Origin: Bradyrhizobium sp. CSA207
GTDB taxonomy: Bacteria; Pseudomonadota; Alphaproteobacteria; Rhizobiales; Xanthobacteraceae
Reading direction: 5' to 3'
DNA length: 63,785 nt
NCBI RefSeq assembly: GCF_029051685.1
Contig: NZ_JAACFT010000043.1
Span: 1 to 63,785 of the forward strand
Below, in pieces: positions 32,912 to 42,707 of the stretch. The notes below the pieces were generated by a model that saw only the letters and a program-made list of their open reading frames with translations, did not search any database and was not told the origin of the DNA. The translations under genes were made by a program, and so were the position numbers. Position 1 is the first letter of the stretch; every line of letters starts with the position of its first letter.

Positions 32912-35900
32912 ATGGCGTCGATATTTATAAGCCACAGCAGCAAAGACAATGATTGGGGGCGAAAGCTCAAGAGTTGGCTTGAATCAAAGAAGCACAGCAG
33001 CTTGTTCCTTGACTTCGATCGGGAGGCGGGCCTCAGGGTAGGCGACCTGTGGGAGCAGGAGCTCTACTCGAAGCTCCGTCGGTGCCAAGTTGTGCTGGCA
33101 TTGATCTCCCGCGCTTGGCTCGACTCGCACTGGTGTTTCGCTGAGGCGGTGCAGGCCCGCGAAAAGGGCAAGCGGTTAGTTCTGGCGCGAATTGATGAGA
33201 TCGATATCAGTAATCTGTTCCATGATGCGCAGCAGCTCGATCTTGTGAGCGACGAAGCCGAGGCGCTCGGCCGGCTTGAGATCGCCTTGTCTGACGTGTT
33301 CGACATCGATATCGGCCGCGAACCGTATCCGGGCCTACTTCCATTCGATGCGGCAGACGCCGGTGTTTTTGTCGGGCGGGACCCCGAAATCGCGGCCCTG
33401 CTCGAAATGCTCGAGAGCATGCGCCTTAAGAGCCGCTCGGGCGAACGATTGCTTTTGTTGCTCGGCGCTTCGGGCAGCGGAAAATCTTCGCTCGTACGAG
33501 CTGGAGTACTGCCCCGCCTGCGCCGACTACCCGACCGGTGGCAAGTGCTGCCGCCGATGAGGCCGGGAATCGATCCTGTGCGCGAACTCGCCCGCTCGCT
33601 CGCCACAGCTCTGGGTCAAGAGCAACTCAATCCCATAGCCACTCGACTTACGTCAGTCGGGCTGGAAAGTCCGGCTCCGCTTGAGGCTTTGACGGACGAA
33701 GTTCTCCTGCGAGCGCGCAATAGCGAGGCGACCGCACTGCTCATTCTCGACCAGGCGGAGGAACTACTTGGCCTAAGCGAGGCCCAGGCATGCGCCACCT
33801 TCCTCGACCTCCTCCGTGGCGCGCTTGAGCACTGCAATGGTCGGCTGCTCGTGCTTGCCACGCTACGTTCGGAATATCTGGGCGATATTCAAGTCCTGCC
33901 ATTCCTCACCACCCCGACGCCCCTCCCCTATCGTGAGCAAACGCTCGATCCCGTACCATTTGACCGCCTTGACACCATTATCCGGGAGCCCGCGGGGCGT
34001 TGGCCACAACCAGTCGAGTTTGGGGATCGGCTCGTCGAACGAATAATCCGTGATACCGGCACGCGCGACGCTTTGCCCTTGCTTGCCTTCACACTCAATC
34101 GCCTCTGGCGCGATAGTGCCGCCCGCGCCGACGGCACCTTCCAGGTCGAGGATTATGAGCGCCTGGGTGGGCTCGAAGGGGCGGTGCGGACCGCTGCCGA
34201 TGAGGCGCTCGCTCTAACTCGGCACAACCCAGCCAGTCTCGAGGTGTTGCGGATCACCTTTGTGCCGGGCCTCGTGCGCGTGGACGCGGCAGGCGTGCGC
34301 ACGAGGCGGCGTGCTTTCATCGCTGACCTCGCCCCAACCACTCGGGCGCTGCTTAATCCGTTCGTCGATCTGGGCCTACTCGTGACCAACCGCGATCCAG
34401 AAAGTCGGGAGACAATTGAAGTGGCGCACGAGGCGCTCTTGCGCACATGGCCCCAGCTCGACCGATGGCTGGCGGAGGACCAGGATTCGCTGCGTGTGTG
34501 GGACGGATTCGAGCGCGCCGCTCGCGACTGGGATGACGCGATGCGCTCGTCGGAACTTCTCGTCCACCGCGGTGGCCGTCTCGCGGACGTGGAGATCCTG
34601 CTGGGTCAGCCGCGTTTTCAGCAGGTCGTTGGTGGGATTGAGCGTCAGTATCTCGATGCCAGCAGAAGAGCTGAGGCCGAGCGCACCGAGCGGGAGCGAA
34701 TGGAGCAGGAGCGCCGGGTCAGGGATGCCGAGCGAATCGCGGAAGAGCAACGGAGGAATGCGCAAGCGCAACGGAGGATCGCACTTGGCTCAGGGCTGGC
34801 TTTCGTAATCGTCTCGCTCTTAGCGGTGGTAGCGTTCTCGCTGTGGAGCCGATCAGAGCACCAGCGCGTTGCAGGTGAGGCGCAATCTCTAGGCCTGACC
34901 GCCTTGGAGCACTTCGACGCAGCGAGAGGTTTGAGCGGATTGCGGGCAGCCACGCAAGCAGGTAACGCACTCCGGGGGCTTGTCGGAAAGGACGATGAGC
35001 TTGAGAAGTACCCGACGCTGAGTCCGATGCTCGCCTTGCAAGTAATCCTCGATAATAATTATGAGAAAAGTCGCACGGAGCGACCTAACACCGAGCGGGA
35101 TAGTACTAAGCTAGGGATTGTGCCTACAGACCTTAAGCAATGCTTGGTAAAGACCTCCGCTGACGCTCAGCGGAAATTAGCTGAGCTATCCGGCGAGGAA
35201 CTTGCGTTGATAATGGGGCATCAGCGCAATGTAGGAGCAGGAGCCTGTTCTCCCGACGGGAAGTATATCGTTACCGCTGCAGCCGACCTGACCGTAAGAC
35301 TGCGTCCTACAGACGAAATCGTGCCCGGCAAGATTATCGGCCTCCACGGCGGCGTTAGAACGATTTCATTTGCGGCAGATAGCCAAAGTTTTAGGACTGA
35401 CAACAACTTTGGCACGGCAGTCGATTGGCATCTACCGATTGCCAACGTACTGCGGCATATGATTCCCCTTACGGGTGATCAGGCTACCGTGCAAACCGTT
35501 CGTTTCGCTCCCGATGGTAGGACGCTCATCACCAACACAGGGGACGGCTCCTTAAGATTGTGGAACGCAGCCGGCGATCCCAAAGGCGAACTTCTCCAGG
35601 CTGGCTCGTCCATCAAGCTGGCAGATTTCACCGCAGATGGAAATCACATCATCACTGCCGGTCAGAACGGTATGGTGAGCATCCTCGATATGGCGGGGCA
35701 TGTTACACAGATTTCTGCCGGCGGCGGCGGCAACGTCATCTATGCGGCTCTCAGCCCGGACAAGGCGTCGGTAGCATTGGCACTTGCGGGAGGGAGTGCT
35801 GAGATTATCGATCTGGCCACAGGTAAGCGGAGCAATGTAGCACGAGGTCATGAAGGCTGGATCTACAGTATCGCCTTTACTCCGGATAGTAAGCGCATCG

Positions 35901-36427
35901 TAACAGCCGGGGCCGACGATACGGTCCGCATCTGGGATTTGATGGGGCAGCCCGCCGGACGGCCAATTCGGGCGGGGCAGGGACAGGTGCTAGGCGTGGC
36001 GGTCAGCCCTCGAGGCGGCTTGATTATCACGGCGGGTGACGATGGAACTGTGAAGCTCTGGACTTCGGCGGGAGAAGCGGCGGGCCAGCTCATCGGGCAC
36101 CGGGGAAAAGTATTGGGTGTCGGCTTCAACCCCGACGGGACGCTTGCTGCCACTTCTGGGGTCGATGGAACGTTCCGCTTATGGTCAATCTCAGGGGAGA
36201 CGCTGGTTCGCTATCCCGGCTACTTTGGAGCGCTCACGGGCGAGCTGTCGGGCGGAGACTTCGGTACTCCCAGCGTCGGATTTAGTCCGGACGGCCGCAG
36301 CGTTGCTGTGCCAGCAAATGGGGGTATGGTCCGTGTATGGCGCATTCAAAACTTAGACGAACTCCTGGAGAGGGCCTGCGACTGGATGACTGCAGATCCC
36401 GGCAAACCCGAGATTTGCAGCCATTAG
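32912..36427 (+). CDS. TIR-STAND ATPase-WD40 protein
   Basis: The product has 1,171 residues. TIR domain (1-135): MASIFISHSSKDNDW and SRAWLDSHWCFAEA with catalytic-type Glu78, predicted NAD hydrolase. STAND NTPase (about 150-500): Walker A GASGSGKSS with Lys191, Walker B ALLILDQAEE with Asp280. One membrane-like helix lies at about 628-650. The C-terminal third is a WD40 propeller (about 760-1155) with repeats such as GHEGWIYSIAFTPDSKRIVT and GHRGKVLGVGFNPDGT. In the STAND model the propeller senses a ligand, the NTPase oligomerises and TIR depletes NAD. It converges with the DUF4062-STAND gene (56-base gap). Confidence 0.9.
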   Translation: MASIFISHSSKDNDWGRKLKSWLESKKHSSLFLDFDREAGLRVGDLWEQELYSKLRRCQVVLALISRAWLDSHWCFAEAVQAREKGKRLVLARIDEIDISNLFHDAQQLDLVSDEAEALGRLEIALSDVFDIDIGREPYPGLLPFDAADAGVFVGRDPEIAALLEMLESMRLKSRSGERLLLLLGASGSGKSSLVRAGVLPRLRRLPDRWQVLPPMRPGIDPVRELARSLATALGQEQLNPIATRLTSVGLESPAPLEALTDEVLLRARNSEATALLILDQAEELLGLSEAQACATFLDLLRGALEHCNGRLLVLATLRSEYLGDIQVLPFLTTPTPLPYREQTLDPVPFDRLDTIIREPAGRWPQPVEFGDRLVERIIRDTGTRDALPLLAFTLNRLWRDSAARADGTFQVEDYERLGGLEGAVRTAADEALALTRHNPASLEVLRITFVPGLVRVDAAGVRTRRRAFIADLAPTTRALLNPFVDLGLLVTNRDPESRETIEVAHEALLRTWPQLDRWLAEDQDSLRVWDGFERAARDWDDAMRSSELLVHRGGRLADVEILLGQPRFQQVVGGIERQYLDASRRAEAERTERERMEQERRVRDAERIAEEQRRNAQAQRRIALGSGLAFVIVSLLAVVAFSLWSRSEHQRVAGEAQSLGLTALEHFDAARGLSGLRAATQAGNALRGLVGKDDELEKYPTLSPMLALQVILDNNYEKSRTERPNTERDSTKLGIVPTDLKQCLVKTSADAQRKLAELSGEELALIMGHQRNVGAGACSPDGKYIVTAAADLTVRLRPTDEIVPGKIIGLHGGVRTISFAADSQSFRTDNNFGTAVDWHLPIANVLRHMIPLTGDQATVQTVRFAPDGRTLITNTGDGSLRLWNAAGDPKGELLQAGSSIKLADFTADGNHIITAGQNGMVSILDMAGHVTQISAGGGGNVIYAALSPDKASVALALAGGSAEIIDLATGKRSNVARGHEGWIYSIAFTPDSKRIVTAGADDTVRIWDLMGQPAGRPIRAGQGQVLGVAVSPRGGLIITAGDDGTVKLWTSAGEAAGQLIGHRGKVLGVGFNPDGTLAATSGVDGTFRLWSISGETLVRYPGYFGALTGELSGGDFGTPSVGFSPDGRSVAVPANGGMVRVWRIQNLDELLERACDWMTADPGKPEICSH

Positions 36428-36483
36428 CGCTCTGGCTTTGCGGCTCGACGCAACTTCGGTCGCTGCAGCCGTCAACTGCCCGC

Positions 36484-39400
36484 TCAGTTGCCTTCAAACA
36501 AAACCGAAAGGCGCTCCCAAAGCCCTCTAGGCTCGGCTCTCACGACACGGAATCCAACATAGTCAAAACGAGAAGCGGGGGCCCCGTCGCTGCGGTAAGC
36601 AACACGAAGTACGCGGCCAGGGTTGAAGTCGAAGGAGCTTCCGCGGACCACGTGGGACTCGCATCCTTTTTCTAAAACGGAAGAGCCATCCGCCTTCGCG
36701 CTCTTGTAGCTGGCAACGTAACAATCGGAAGTCCACTGAAAGACGTTCCCGCTCATATCGTACAGCCCCCAAGGGTTGGGCTTAAATGACCCAACATCGC
36801 TGGTTCCTCTGATCCTCTGAAACAAGCCATCGCTATCAACGCTGGATGGGGCTGCAAGCTTTGCATGCTGACAATCGACGGTGAGAGCCCCAGCGACGAC
36901 ACTGCTCAATGGAGCATCGCTCACCTCTGCATATGGGCAGCCGTCGTTTACGCTGTCCCCCCAAAAGTAAGGCGTCTTCGTTCCGGCGCGCGCGGCATAT
37001 TCCCATTCTGCTTCCGTTGGTAAGCGATATTCATAGTTGCCAAAAATCGACATAAACGTGACGAACCATCGCGCATCATTCCAGTCGGCACTGTCGACAG
37101 GCCGCCGCGCTCCCTGGAAGTATGAACGGGTATTACCCCACCATAAACTCATTACGTGTGACCATTCTTCTTGGGTAATGTCGTACTTCCCAAGATCGAA
37201 TCGCTTGAGGCAGACCGGATGTACGGGGCCTTCATTCTCAAAGCGACCCGGCTCGGTCTCTGGACTGCCCATTTGGAAACATTCCAATCCGGATACGCTG
37301 TTCGGAGGGATCTGCACGAACTCTCCCTCGGCCTCCCACCGGCTCTCCACGGCCCGCACGCCAAAGGCCACCCAAGCGACATAGAACATCAGCAACGCTA
37401 CGGGTAGCGCCAACAAAGCGCCGAACAGCGCACTCACCACACGCAAGCGGCTCAGATCAGCCGCGCGTTTGGAAGCTGCGACAAACTCCACGACTTGCGA
37501 CGGCAATTCAGCCCCCCATCGTGCGACCAAATCGCGCGCTTCCGCAAGCAGCAGTCCAGTAGCGGTAAGTTGCCTCCTGCCGGAGCGAGCTTCTGCTGCT
37601 TGCCACCGAGTCACCTCTCGCTCCAATCGATCCCGCAATTCAAGGTCGCGAGCGTCGTTGGCAACTTGAACACGAGCACGCTCCCAATGCGTCAGCAGAG
37701 CCTCGTGCCCAAGCCTAATTCGCGCCTGATCGTCGACGGATGCCGAAAGACGCTCATGTGCTTGAGAATCCTCCGCGATCAGAAGACGAGCATTTGGGTG
37801 TAACAGCGCATCAATCAATTTGCGTCGGGCGGAGCCCGCTGGAAATTTTGAGAGCGGCGCGGGGCGCGACGTGACAGTTGCGCCTTCTACGGTCACGAGC
37901 GCGCGTAAGACCGCCACGAACTCCGCCTGAACGTCCGGCGGCAGTGATAAGAACACTTGCTCCGCGCTTAGACCGACCGCGCCTTCCAAACCGCCCAAAT
38001 TTTCGTAGGCTTCAAAGGTAAGAAGACCTGTTCGACTACGACGATGCCAGAGTTGGTCGAGTAAGAACGAAAGTAGGGGCAAACTACCAATCTGCTCGGA
38101 CGCAGCCTTGCAGATCACGGCGTCAAGGGAGACCCCTCCAGTGTTATCCACCTCGTATTGCAGCCCCCCTTCGATCGCGGGTTGACGAACGATCTGGGCC
38201 AGCTCTGCCTCGTCAGGAGGCGTCAAAAGGAATCGCGCACCGGAGGACAGACTAACCAATGGCTGCACTGACTCCAAGCGGTGGAAGAAATCACTTCGCA
38301 TTGTTGCTACGATCCAAACAAGTCCGCACCGCGCCAAGGAATCGAGGGCCGCAACAAATGCATTGCGATCGGATTGAGCTATTTCCTCGCCCGTGAACAA
38401 CTCCTCCAGTTGATCAATCATCAATAAAAGGCGCGCTTCGGAGCCTTTAACGAGGCCCGCGGCGGTCGCGGCCATGGCCAGGCCTTGCTGAATCGCTACG
38501 ACCGCCTGCTTTGGTGCCTCTCGTAAGAGTGAACCCAAATCGCGAGATGTCCAATGGAATGCCGATATTTCGGGCAGCGCAGTTGGTGCAATTATCGCGT
38601 CTGCCAACGCGTCAAACAGGGGGGCGCGCCGCTGATTGGTGCTTTCTACTGGTGTATTAACACTGCCGCTGGCCAGATTGGCCTCGAGACTTGAGCTGCT
38701 CGAAAGTGCCGTCCCATCAGACGGACGAAATACCAACCAGCGCACCAGACCCACACGTCCAATCATCCCTGGGAGCGTGAGATCGGGGATCAATCCCGCC
38801 TTTACCAACGATGACTTGCCGACCCCGCTTGCCCCGAGCACAAGAACAAATGAGCAGCCCTCCTCTATCCTTCGGGCCAGCAGATCGCGCAGTTGATTGC
38901 GCGCACGCGTGCGTCCAAAGAACACTGGCGCGTGCTCAAAATCGAAGGACAAAAGCCCTCTGAACGGAGGCTTGCGCCAACGAACGGTGCTACTGCCAGA
39001 TGGCGATTGCTGCAGAATTTTATGCAGGTGCTCATAGAGCTTATCTTCAAACTCCGTTGTATCAACAAATGTATGAAATGCGGCGTCGAAACTAGTGTCA
39101 TCGCTTCGAAGCCAGCGATTGAGAAATAACTGAACTGCATCGAGCTGAGCTAAGCGCGCCTCTACCTCGGCGCGATTACCCAGACCACTGCTGGGTTCAG
39201 CAGTCTTGTGGTAGAGAAGCAATTTTGGCACGCCCCTGCTGCTGCTGCGGGCGCCGAGTAGTGCGTCCTCGAACTCCCATTCGGTGCCAGTGACCACTCG
39301 GTTCGAAATTGCACCTCGGTACTTGTCAGCTGGAAGCGGTATACCAAGCCGTGACCACAGGATGACCACAACAACATCCATTAGGCGTGGCTGTGGTATG

Positions 39401-39579
39401 TTTTCTGGATCCTGAAATGCGCGGCTCGCGACTAGCGGCTGCCGCTCCCAAAGCACTGCGTTTACACGTCGATACGGAGCAAGCTCCTTATCTAGTCGCT
39501 TAACAATCTGCTCTGCCTTCAGCCGCTCGGGCCGGACGTCTGAAGGCGATGAGATGAATATCCGTAGGGTGTCTGTCAT
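36484..39579 (-). CDS. DUF4062-STAND ATPase-FGE/sulfatase-modifying-like protein
   Basis: The product has 1,031 residues from the ATG at 39579 (an in-frame ATG at 39588 is possible). DUF4062 (1-120): LRIFISSPSDVRPERLKAEQ, a TIR-related fold often at the front of conflict proteins. STAND NTPase: Walker A GASGVGKSS with Lys255, Walker B LLLMIDQLEELF. A membrane helix (LFGALLALPVALLMFYVAWV) is followed by an FGE/SUMF1-like domain: RLPTEAEWEYAARAGTKTPY, NPWGLYDMSGNVFQWTSD, SHVVRGSSF, VGFRVVRAE. In such proteins the FGE domain usually binds ligands rather than modifying sulfatases. Architecture matches the TIR-STAND-FGE protein at 53456-56368 apart from the N-terminal domain. Confidence 0.88.
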   Translation of the reverse strand: MTDTLRIFISSPSDVRPERLKAEQIVKRLDKELAPYRRVNAVLWERQPLVASRAFQDPENIPQPRLMDVVVVILWSRLGIPLPADKYRGAISNRVVTGTEWEFEDALLGARSSSRGVPKLLLYHKTAEPSSGLGNRAEVEARLAQLDAVQLFLNRWLRSDDTSFDAAFHTFVDTTEFEDKLYEHLHKILQQSPSGSSTVRWRKPPFRGLLSFDFEHAPVFFGRTRARNQLRDLLARRIEEGCSFVLVLGASGVGKSSLVKAGLIPDLTLPGMIGRVGLVRWLVFRPSDGTALSSSSSLEANLASGSVNTPVESTNQRRAPLFDALADAIIAPTALPEISAFHWTSRDLGSLLREAPKQAVVAIQQGLAMAATAAGLVKGSEARLLLMIDQLEELFTGEEIAQSDRNAFVAALDSLARCGLVWIVATMRSDFFHRLESVQPLVSLSSGARFLLTPPDEAELAQIVRQPAIEGGLQYEVDNTGGVSLDAVICKAASEQIGSLPLLSFLLDQLWHRRSRTGLLTFEAYENLGGLEGAVGLSAEQVFLSLPPDVQAEFVAVLRALVTVEGATVTSRPAPLSKFPAGSARRKLIDALLHPNARLLIAEDSQAHERLSASVDDQARIRLGHEALLTHWERARVQVANDARDLELRDRLEREVTRWQAAEARSGRRQLTATGLLLAEARDLVARWGAELPSQVVEFVAASKRAADLSRLRVVSALFGALLALPVALLMFYVAWVAFGVRAVESRWEAEGEFVQIPPNSVSGLECFQMGSPETEPGRFENEGPVHPVCLKRFDLGKYDITQEEWSHVMSLWWGNTRSYFQGARRPVDSADWNDARWFVTFMSIFGNYEYRLPTEAEWEYAARAGTKTPYFWGDSVNDGCPYAEVSDAPLSSVVAGALTVDCQHAKLAAPSSVDSDGLFQRIRGTSDVGSFKPNPWGLYDMSGNVFQWTSDCYVASYKSAKADGSSVLEKGCESHVVRGSSFDFNPGRVLRVAYRSDGAPASRFDYVGFRVVRAEPRGLWERLSVLFEGN

Positions 39580-39894
39580 GCAAGCCATTCGTCCGGGCAA
39601 CGGGCGGCGAGCAAGGCCGCGGGCAAGCACAATCTAAAATTGACAATCAGAAACGGCGCTATAATGATAGGCAACCGCATCGAATATGCAAGTAATTGAT
39701 TGACTGCTACTCGCGTGCTGCGACGCGTTGTCTCCCGATGGCATTCAGCTTGGCTTTAAGTTAGGCGATCGAGCCCGAGAAAGCGTGAGCGATTGGGGCC
39801 GCGTGAAGACCTTTGATTGCTGAAATATTCTTGACCCAGCCAAGTCAGGACAAGAAGCTGTCTGGGCACACCGTCACGATGAGTGGGTAGATCC
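39580..39894. other. Divergent promoter region
   Basis: 315 bases between two divergent genes, locally AT-rich near 39635-39700. No gene seen. Confidence 0.5.
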
Positions 39895-40329
39895 ATGTGG
39901 CTAATTCTTGCACTTGCGGCGGCCGTCTTTTGGGGCGCAACCTATGTTCTGGACGAACAGGTCTATCGTCACGTCTCCGTGCCCACAACGATGGCTATCC
40001 ATACGCTGATAATCAGCGTCTGCGCATGGCTCGTGGCATGGAAGCAAGGAACGATAGAGAGCGACTTTCAGATCCTATCAACATCGCGAGTAGTCGCGTG
40101 GCTTTTCTTTTGGTGCGCGGTTACTTTTGTTATCGCGGAATTCTTGATTAACTTCTCGATTAGCGCGAAGAACGCGACACTCGCTGGTCTGATAGAAATT
40201 TCTTACCCGATCTTCTCAGCCTTGTTCGCATACCTCGTTTTTGGGGAAAATCAGTTGAATTTTGGAACCTCCGTCGGAGGTCTGTTTATCGCCTTCGGCG
40301 TCGTCGTCGTCTATTGGTTCAGCCCTTGA
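39895..40329 (+). CDS. EamA-family small membrane transporter
   Basis: The product has 144 residues with four membrane helices: WLILALAAAVFWGATYVLD, TMAIHTLIISVCAWLVAW, VVAWLFFWCAVTFVIAEFLI and GTSVGGLFIAFGVVVVYWF. The segments AVFWGATYVLDEQ and TLAGLIEISYPIFSALFAYLVFGE are typical of one EamA unit, half the size of the usual ten-helix transporter, as in small paired or homodimeric members. It sits alone inside the conflict island. Start ATG at 39895; a GTG at 39883 would add four residues. Substrate unknown. Confidence 0.82.
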   Translation: MWLILALAAAVFWGATYVLDEQVYRHVSVPTTMAIHTLIISVCAWLVAWKQGTIESDFQILSTSRVVAWLFFWCAVTFVIAEFLINFSISAKNATLAGLIEISYPIFSALFAYLVFGENQLNFGTSVGGLFIAFGVVVVYWFSP

Positions 40330-40359
40330 CGCAGATAACTTAGATTTCAGCGATCATTT

Positions 40360-41126
40360 TTAAGGGGATACGCGGCGATCCAGCATGATGGTGCGGTCGT
40401 TGTCGGGAATGAACGGACGCCACAGGCGGCCCTAACAGTCGGAGCATCCGAAGATGTGGCGCACCGTTTCAAACTCATCCCGCCTACCCGCGGCGATGAC
40501 GACCCCGCCTAGTTGATCCGCTTATCGGCCTGCGGGACGGCACCGTTCGCCGCCGCGTCCGCGAAGGGAATAGCAAGATCATCAAAGCGCTGCATCGCGT
40601 CCGCCGCGCGCATTGGGTTTTCCAGAGCGTCAACCATTTACTCGGCGAGCACGGACACGAACTCGAACTCCTCGCCGCTGTGGCGAGGAGGGTGAAACAG
40701 CGGCCGCAGGCCGATCTCGGAGTAGTCACTCGGGATCCGCGCATGGTTGAATTGAAAGTGCTTAATCTGGGGCGGCAACCCTTTGCGCGGCGTACCCAGA
40801 TGACAGGGAAAATCGCCCCGTGGCCGCCCGCGGGAGGATTGGGCGCCCGCCCCAACCTGTTCAGGAATGCCGCAAACTCCTTGCCGCAATAGTCGCTGTT
40901 GAGGAAGCTCGGCGAGCAGATCGGCATCAGCAAGGCCGAGGACTTAAGGGCCTCTTCGAGGGTGGGCTTCCATTCCTGGCCGAGCCAGAGGTTCTGCACG
41001 TCGCGGAACAATACCGACGTTGTCCAGCCTTTGAGGATCTTTAACTCCTGATCAAGCACCTTTAAGAAACGCTCCAGGTCTCCGCCGGTGAGATCATTTG
41101 CGCGCATAGCTCACGAACACGTTCAT
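40360..41126 (-). pseudogene. TIR-domain protein, multiply disrupted
   Basis: From the ATG at 41126 MNVFVSYARK meets a stop, but one extra base restores DLTGGDLERFLKVLDQELKI, VLFRDVQNLWLGQEWKPTLE and PICSPSFLNSDYCGKEFAAF, a clear TIR domain with Glu in CGKEFAAF. A second shift near 40785 moves to KGLPPQIKHFQFNHARIPSD, a TAA at 40638 follows VSVLAE, and MVDALENPMRAADAMQRFDD continues in frame. A further segment VVIAAGRRDEFETVRHIFGC with a TAG at 40432 resembles the C-terminal part of TIR proteins. At least four lesions are present, so the gene is dead. Confidence 0.78.
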
Positions 41127-41182
41127 GCTAAGTTCGACCTGCTGCTCGGGGTTCTCGGATCGTGCGGTTCTCCGGCGGCTTG

Positions 41183-42541
41183 CTACGCCATCTCCGGCGG
41201 GAGAAGCTTTTCCAGCTCCGCCAGCCCTTCCGTCAGTCCGGGCAATTCGCTGGCGGCGGGAAGTAGCAGGCGCAGGCTTTTGACGAACGACTTGCCCTGC
41301 CAATCGTGATCCGTGTGCTCGAAACCTTGCGTGGCAGTGTCGAGAAAGCCATGGGCGTCGCCGCGGTAGAGCTTGATCTCGGCCAGGTCGAAGAAACACC
41401 ACGGGCTGTCGAATGGCGGGTTCTGCTGGGCCTGGCCTTCGCGGAATCGTTGGGCGCGGGCAAGCGCGATCTTGTCCGGTCCAGTGAGACCAAGCTTGCC
41501 GTCGAGCGCCGCCCGCAGCTTGAGGGCGTTGAGCAGCGGATAGGGATGGCCGCCGGAAAGCTGTTGTGACTTGTCGTAGGCGTCGCGCGACTGCTCGATA
41601 CGGCCAGCGCGCTTGAGAACGCCGCCGAGTGAGGCGTAAGCGTCGAAATCCTTGTCATTGATCGCCACAGCGCGACGCAGCGACTCCTCGCCAGGTGCGG
41701 GATCACCGTCCATCGGCCGCTTCGCGTCGGCGGCTATCTTGTTCTCGGCAATGCCGCGCTCGCGCCAGGCTTCCGGATAATCCGGGGCGATCTCGCTTGC
41801 GCGAGTGAACTGTTCCAGCGCCTCTTGCCAGATGCCGCGATCGCGGCACAGCAGGCCAAGCTTCATGCGCGGCAATGGATTGTCCGGCGCGATAGCCACC
41901 GCTTGGCGGTAGATATCCATGGCGCCAGGAAAGTTGACCTTCCGGATGGCATCCTCGGCCTGCTTGAGCAGATCGTCGATCTTGCCCGATTGGCGTTGCT
42001 GGCGCAGCGCTATTCTCACCGGGCTGTCGATCCGATTGCGCTGCAGCGATTCATCGAGCACCTTCGTAATCAGCGCACGCGCTTGGGCGGCCGCCTCGGC
42101 CGGCTCGTAGTCGTAGGGAAATGCCTTGATGGAATTGATGTCAAAGGGCAGCGGCAGCCCGGTCTGGCGGAAGATCGCCGTGCCAGCCTCGCGGGCGCGG
42201 TGGCGGACACCGAGCTCATACATGACATTCGGGTTGAGACCGCTGATATCGCAGAGTGCGAAGCGAGAATATTCGAGATAGTCGAACATATCCTGCTTGA
42301 TGTCGCCCGCAAAGAAGTCGCGGTCGGTGCGATGCGGTTCGAGCTTTCCGCCTTCAGGCAAGTCGACGGCGCTAATCGCCGGCACGAAAATGTCGGTGTA
42401 GAGCGTGTCGAAGTTAACAGCCTTTTCGACCGGCCTGTCCGTCGAACTATTCTTCCGCTCAGGCGGCGGCTGCACCGCCTTGGTACCGAACGGCATGATG
42501 ACGAAGCAGATCCTGGAATAGTCGATCGCGTTCTGGTTCAT
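41183..42541 (-). CDS. DRHyd-like (deoxyribosyltransferase-type) domain with TPR repeats
   Basis: The product has 452 residues. N-terminal Rossmann-like domain (about 8-150): ICFVIMPFGTK, FALCDISGLNPNVMYELGVR, the signature of the DRHyd/nucleoside 2-deoxyribosyltransferase-like superfamily named in studies of nucleotide-centred conflict systems. The Glu of YELGVRH is the expected catalytic residue. TPR-like helices follow (about 190-450): EDAIRKVNFPGAMDIYRQAV, ALEQFTRASEIAPDYPEAW. It probably cleaves or senses a nucleotide. It is downstream of the SLOG gene at 42708 on the same strand and upstream of the TIR pseudogene. Start behind GGAGCG. Confidence 0.8.
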   Translation of the reverse strand: MNQNAIDYSRICFVIMPFGTKAVQPPPERKNSSTDRPVEKAVNFDTLYTDIFVPAISAVDLPEGGKLEPHRTDRDFFAGDIKQDMFDYLEYSRFALCDISGLNPNVMYELGVRHRAREAGTAIFRQTGLPLPFDINSIKAFPYDYEPAEAAAQARALITKVLDESLQRNRIDSPVRIALRQQRQSGKIDDLLKQAEDAIRKVNFPGAMDIYRQAVAIAPDNPLPRMKLGLLCRDRGIWQEALEQFTRASEIAPDYPEAWRERGIAENKIAADAKRPMDGDPAPGEESLRRAVAINDKDFDAYASLGGVLKRAGRIEQSRDAYDKSQQLSGGHPYPLLNALKLRAALDGKLGLTGPDKIALARAQRFREGQAQQNPPFDSPWCFFDLAEIKLYRGDAHGFLDTATQGFEHTDHDWQGKSFVKSLRLLLPAASELPGLTEGLAELEKLLPPEMA

Positions 42542-42707
42542 GTGCGCTCCCTGCGCGTATCCACGCGAGCCACCCCATCAGGTCGGCGGGCACGTGTGCC
42601 GCGTTCAAATAGCATTCGGTCGGCGACGATCCTCACCGAGCCGATGCACAGTCTTCAGCAATCAGGAAGGATGCCGACGATGTCCTGAAGCACGCATGGA
42701 ATGCCCT

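Noticed and set aside
36484..39579. Diversity-generating retroelement target
   Set aside because: FGE-like C-terminal domains can be retroelement targets, but I saw no reverse transcriptase, template repeat or accessory gene in the window.
41825..42688. 287-codon plus-strand frame
   Set aside because: Antisense to the DRHyd-TPR gene, whose minus-strand motifs are unambiguous.
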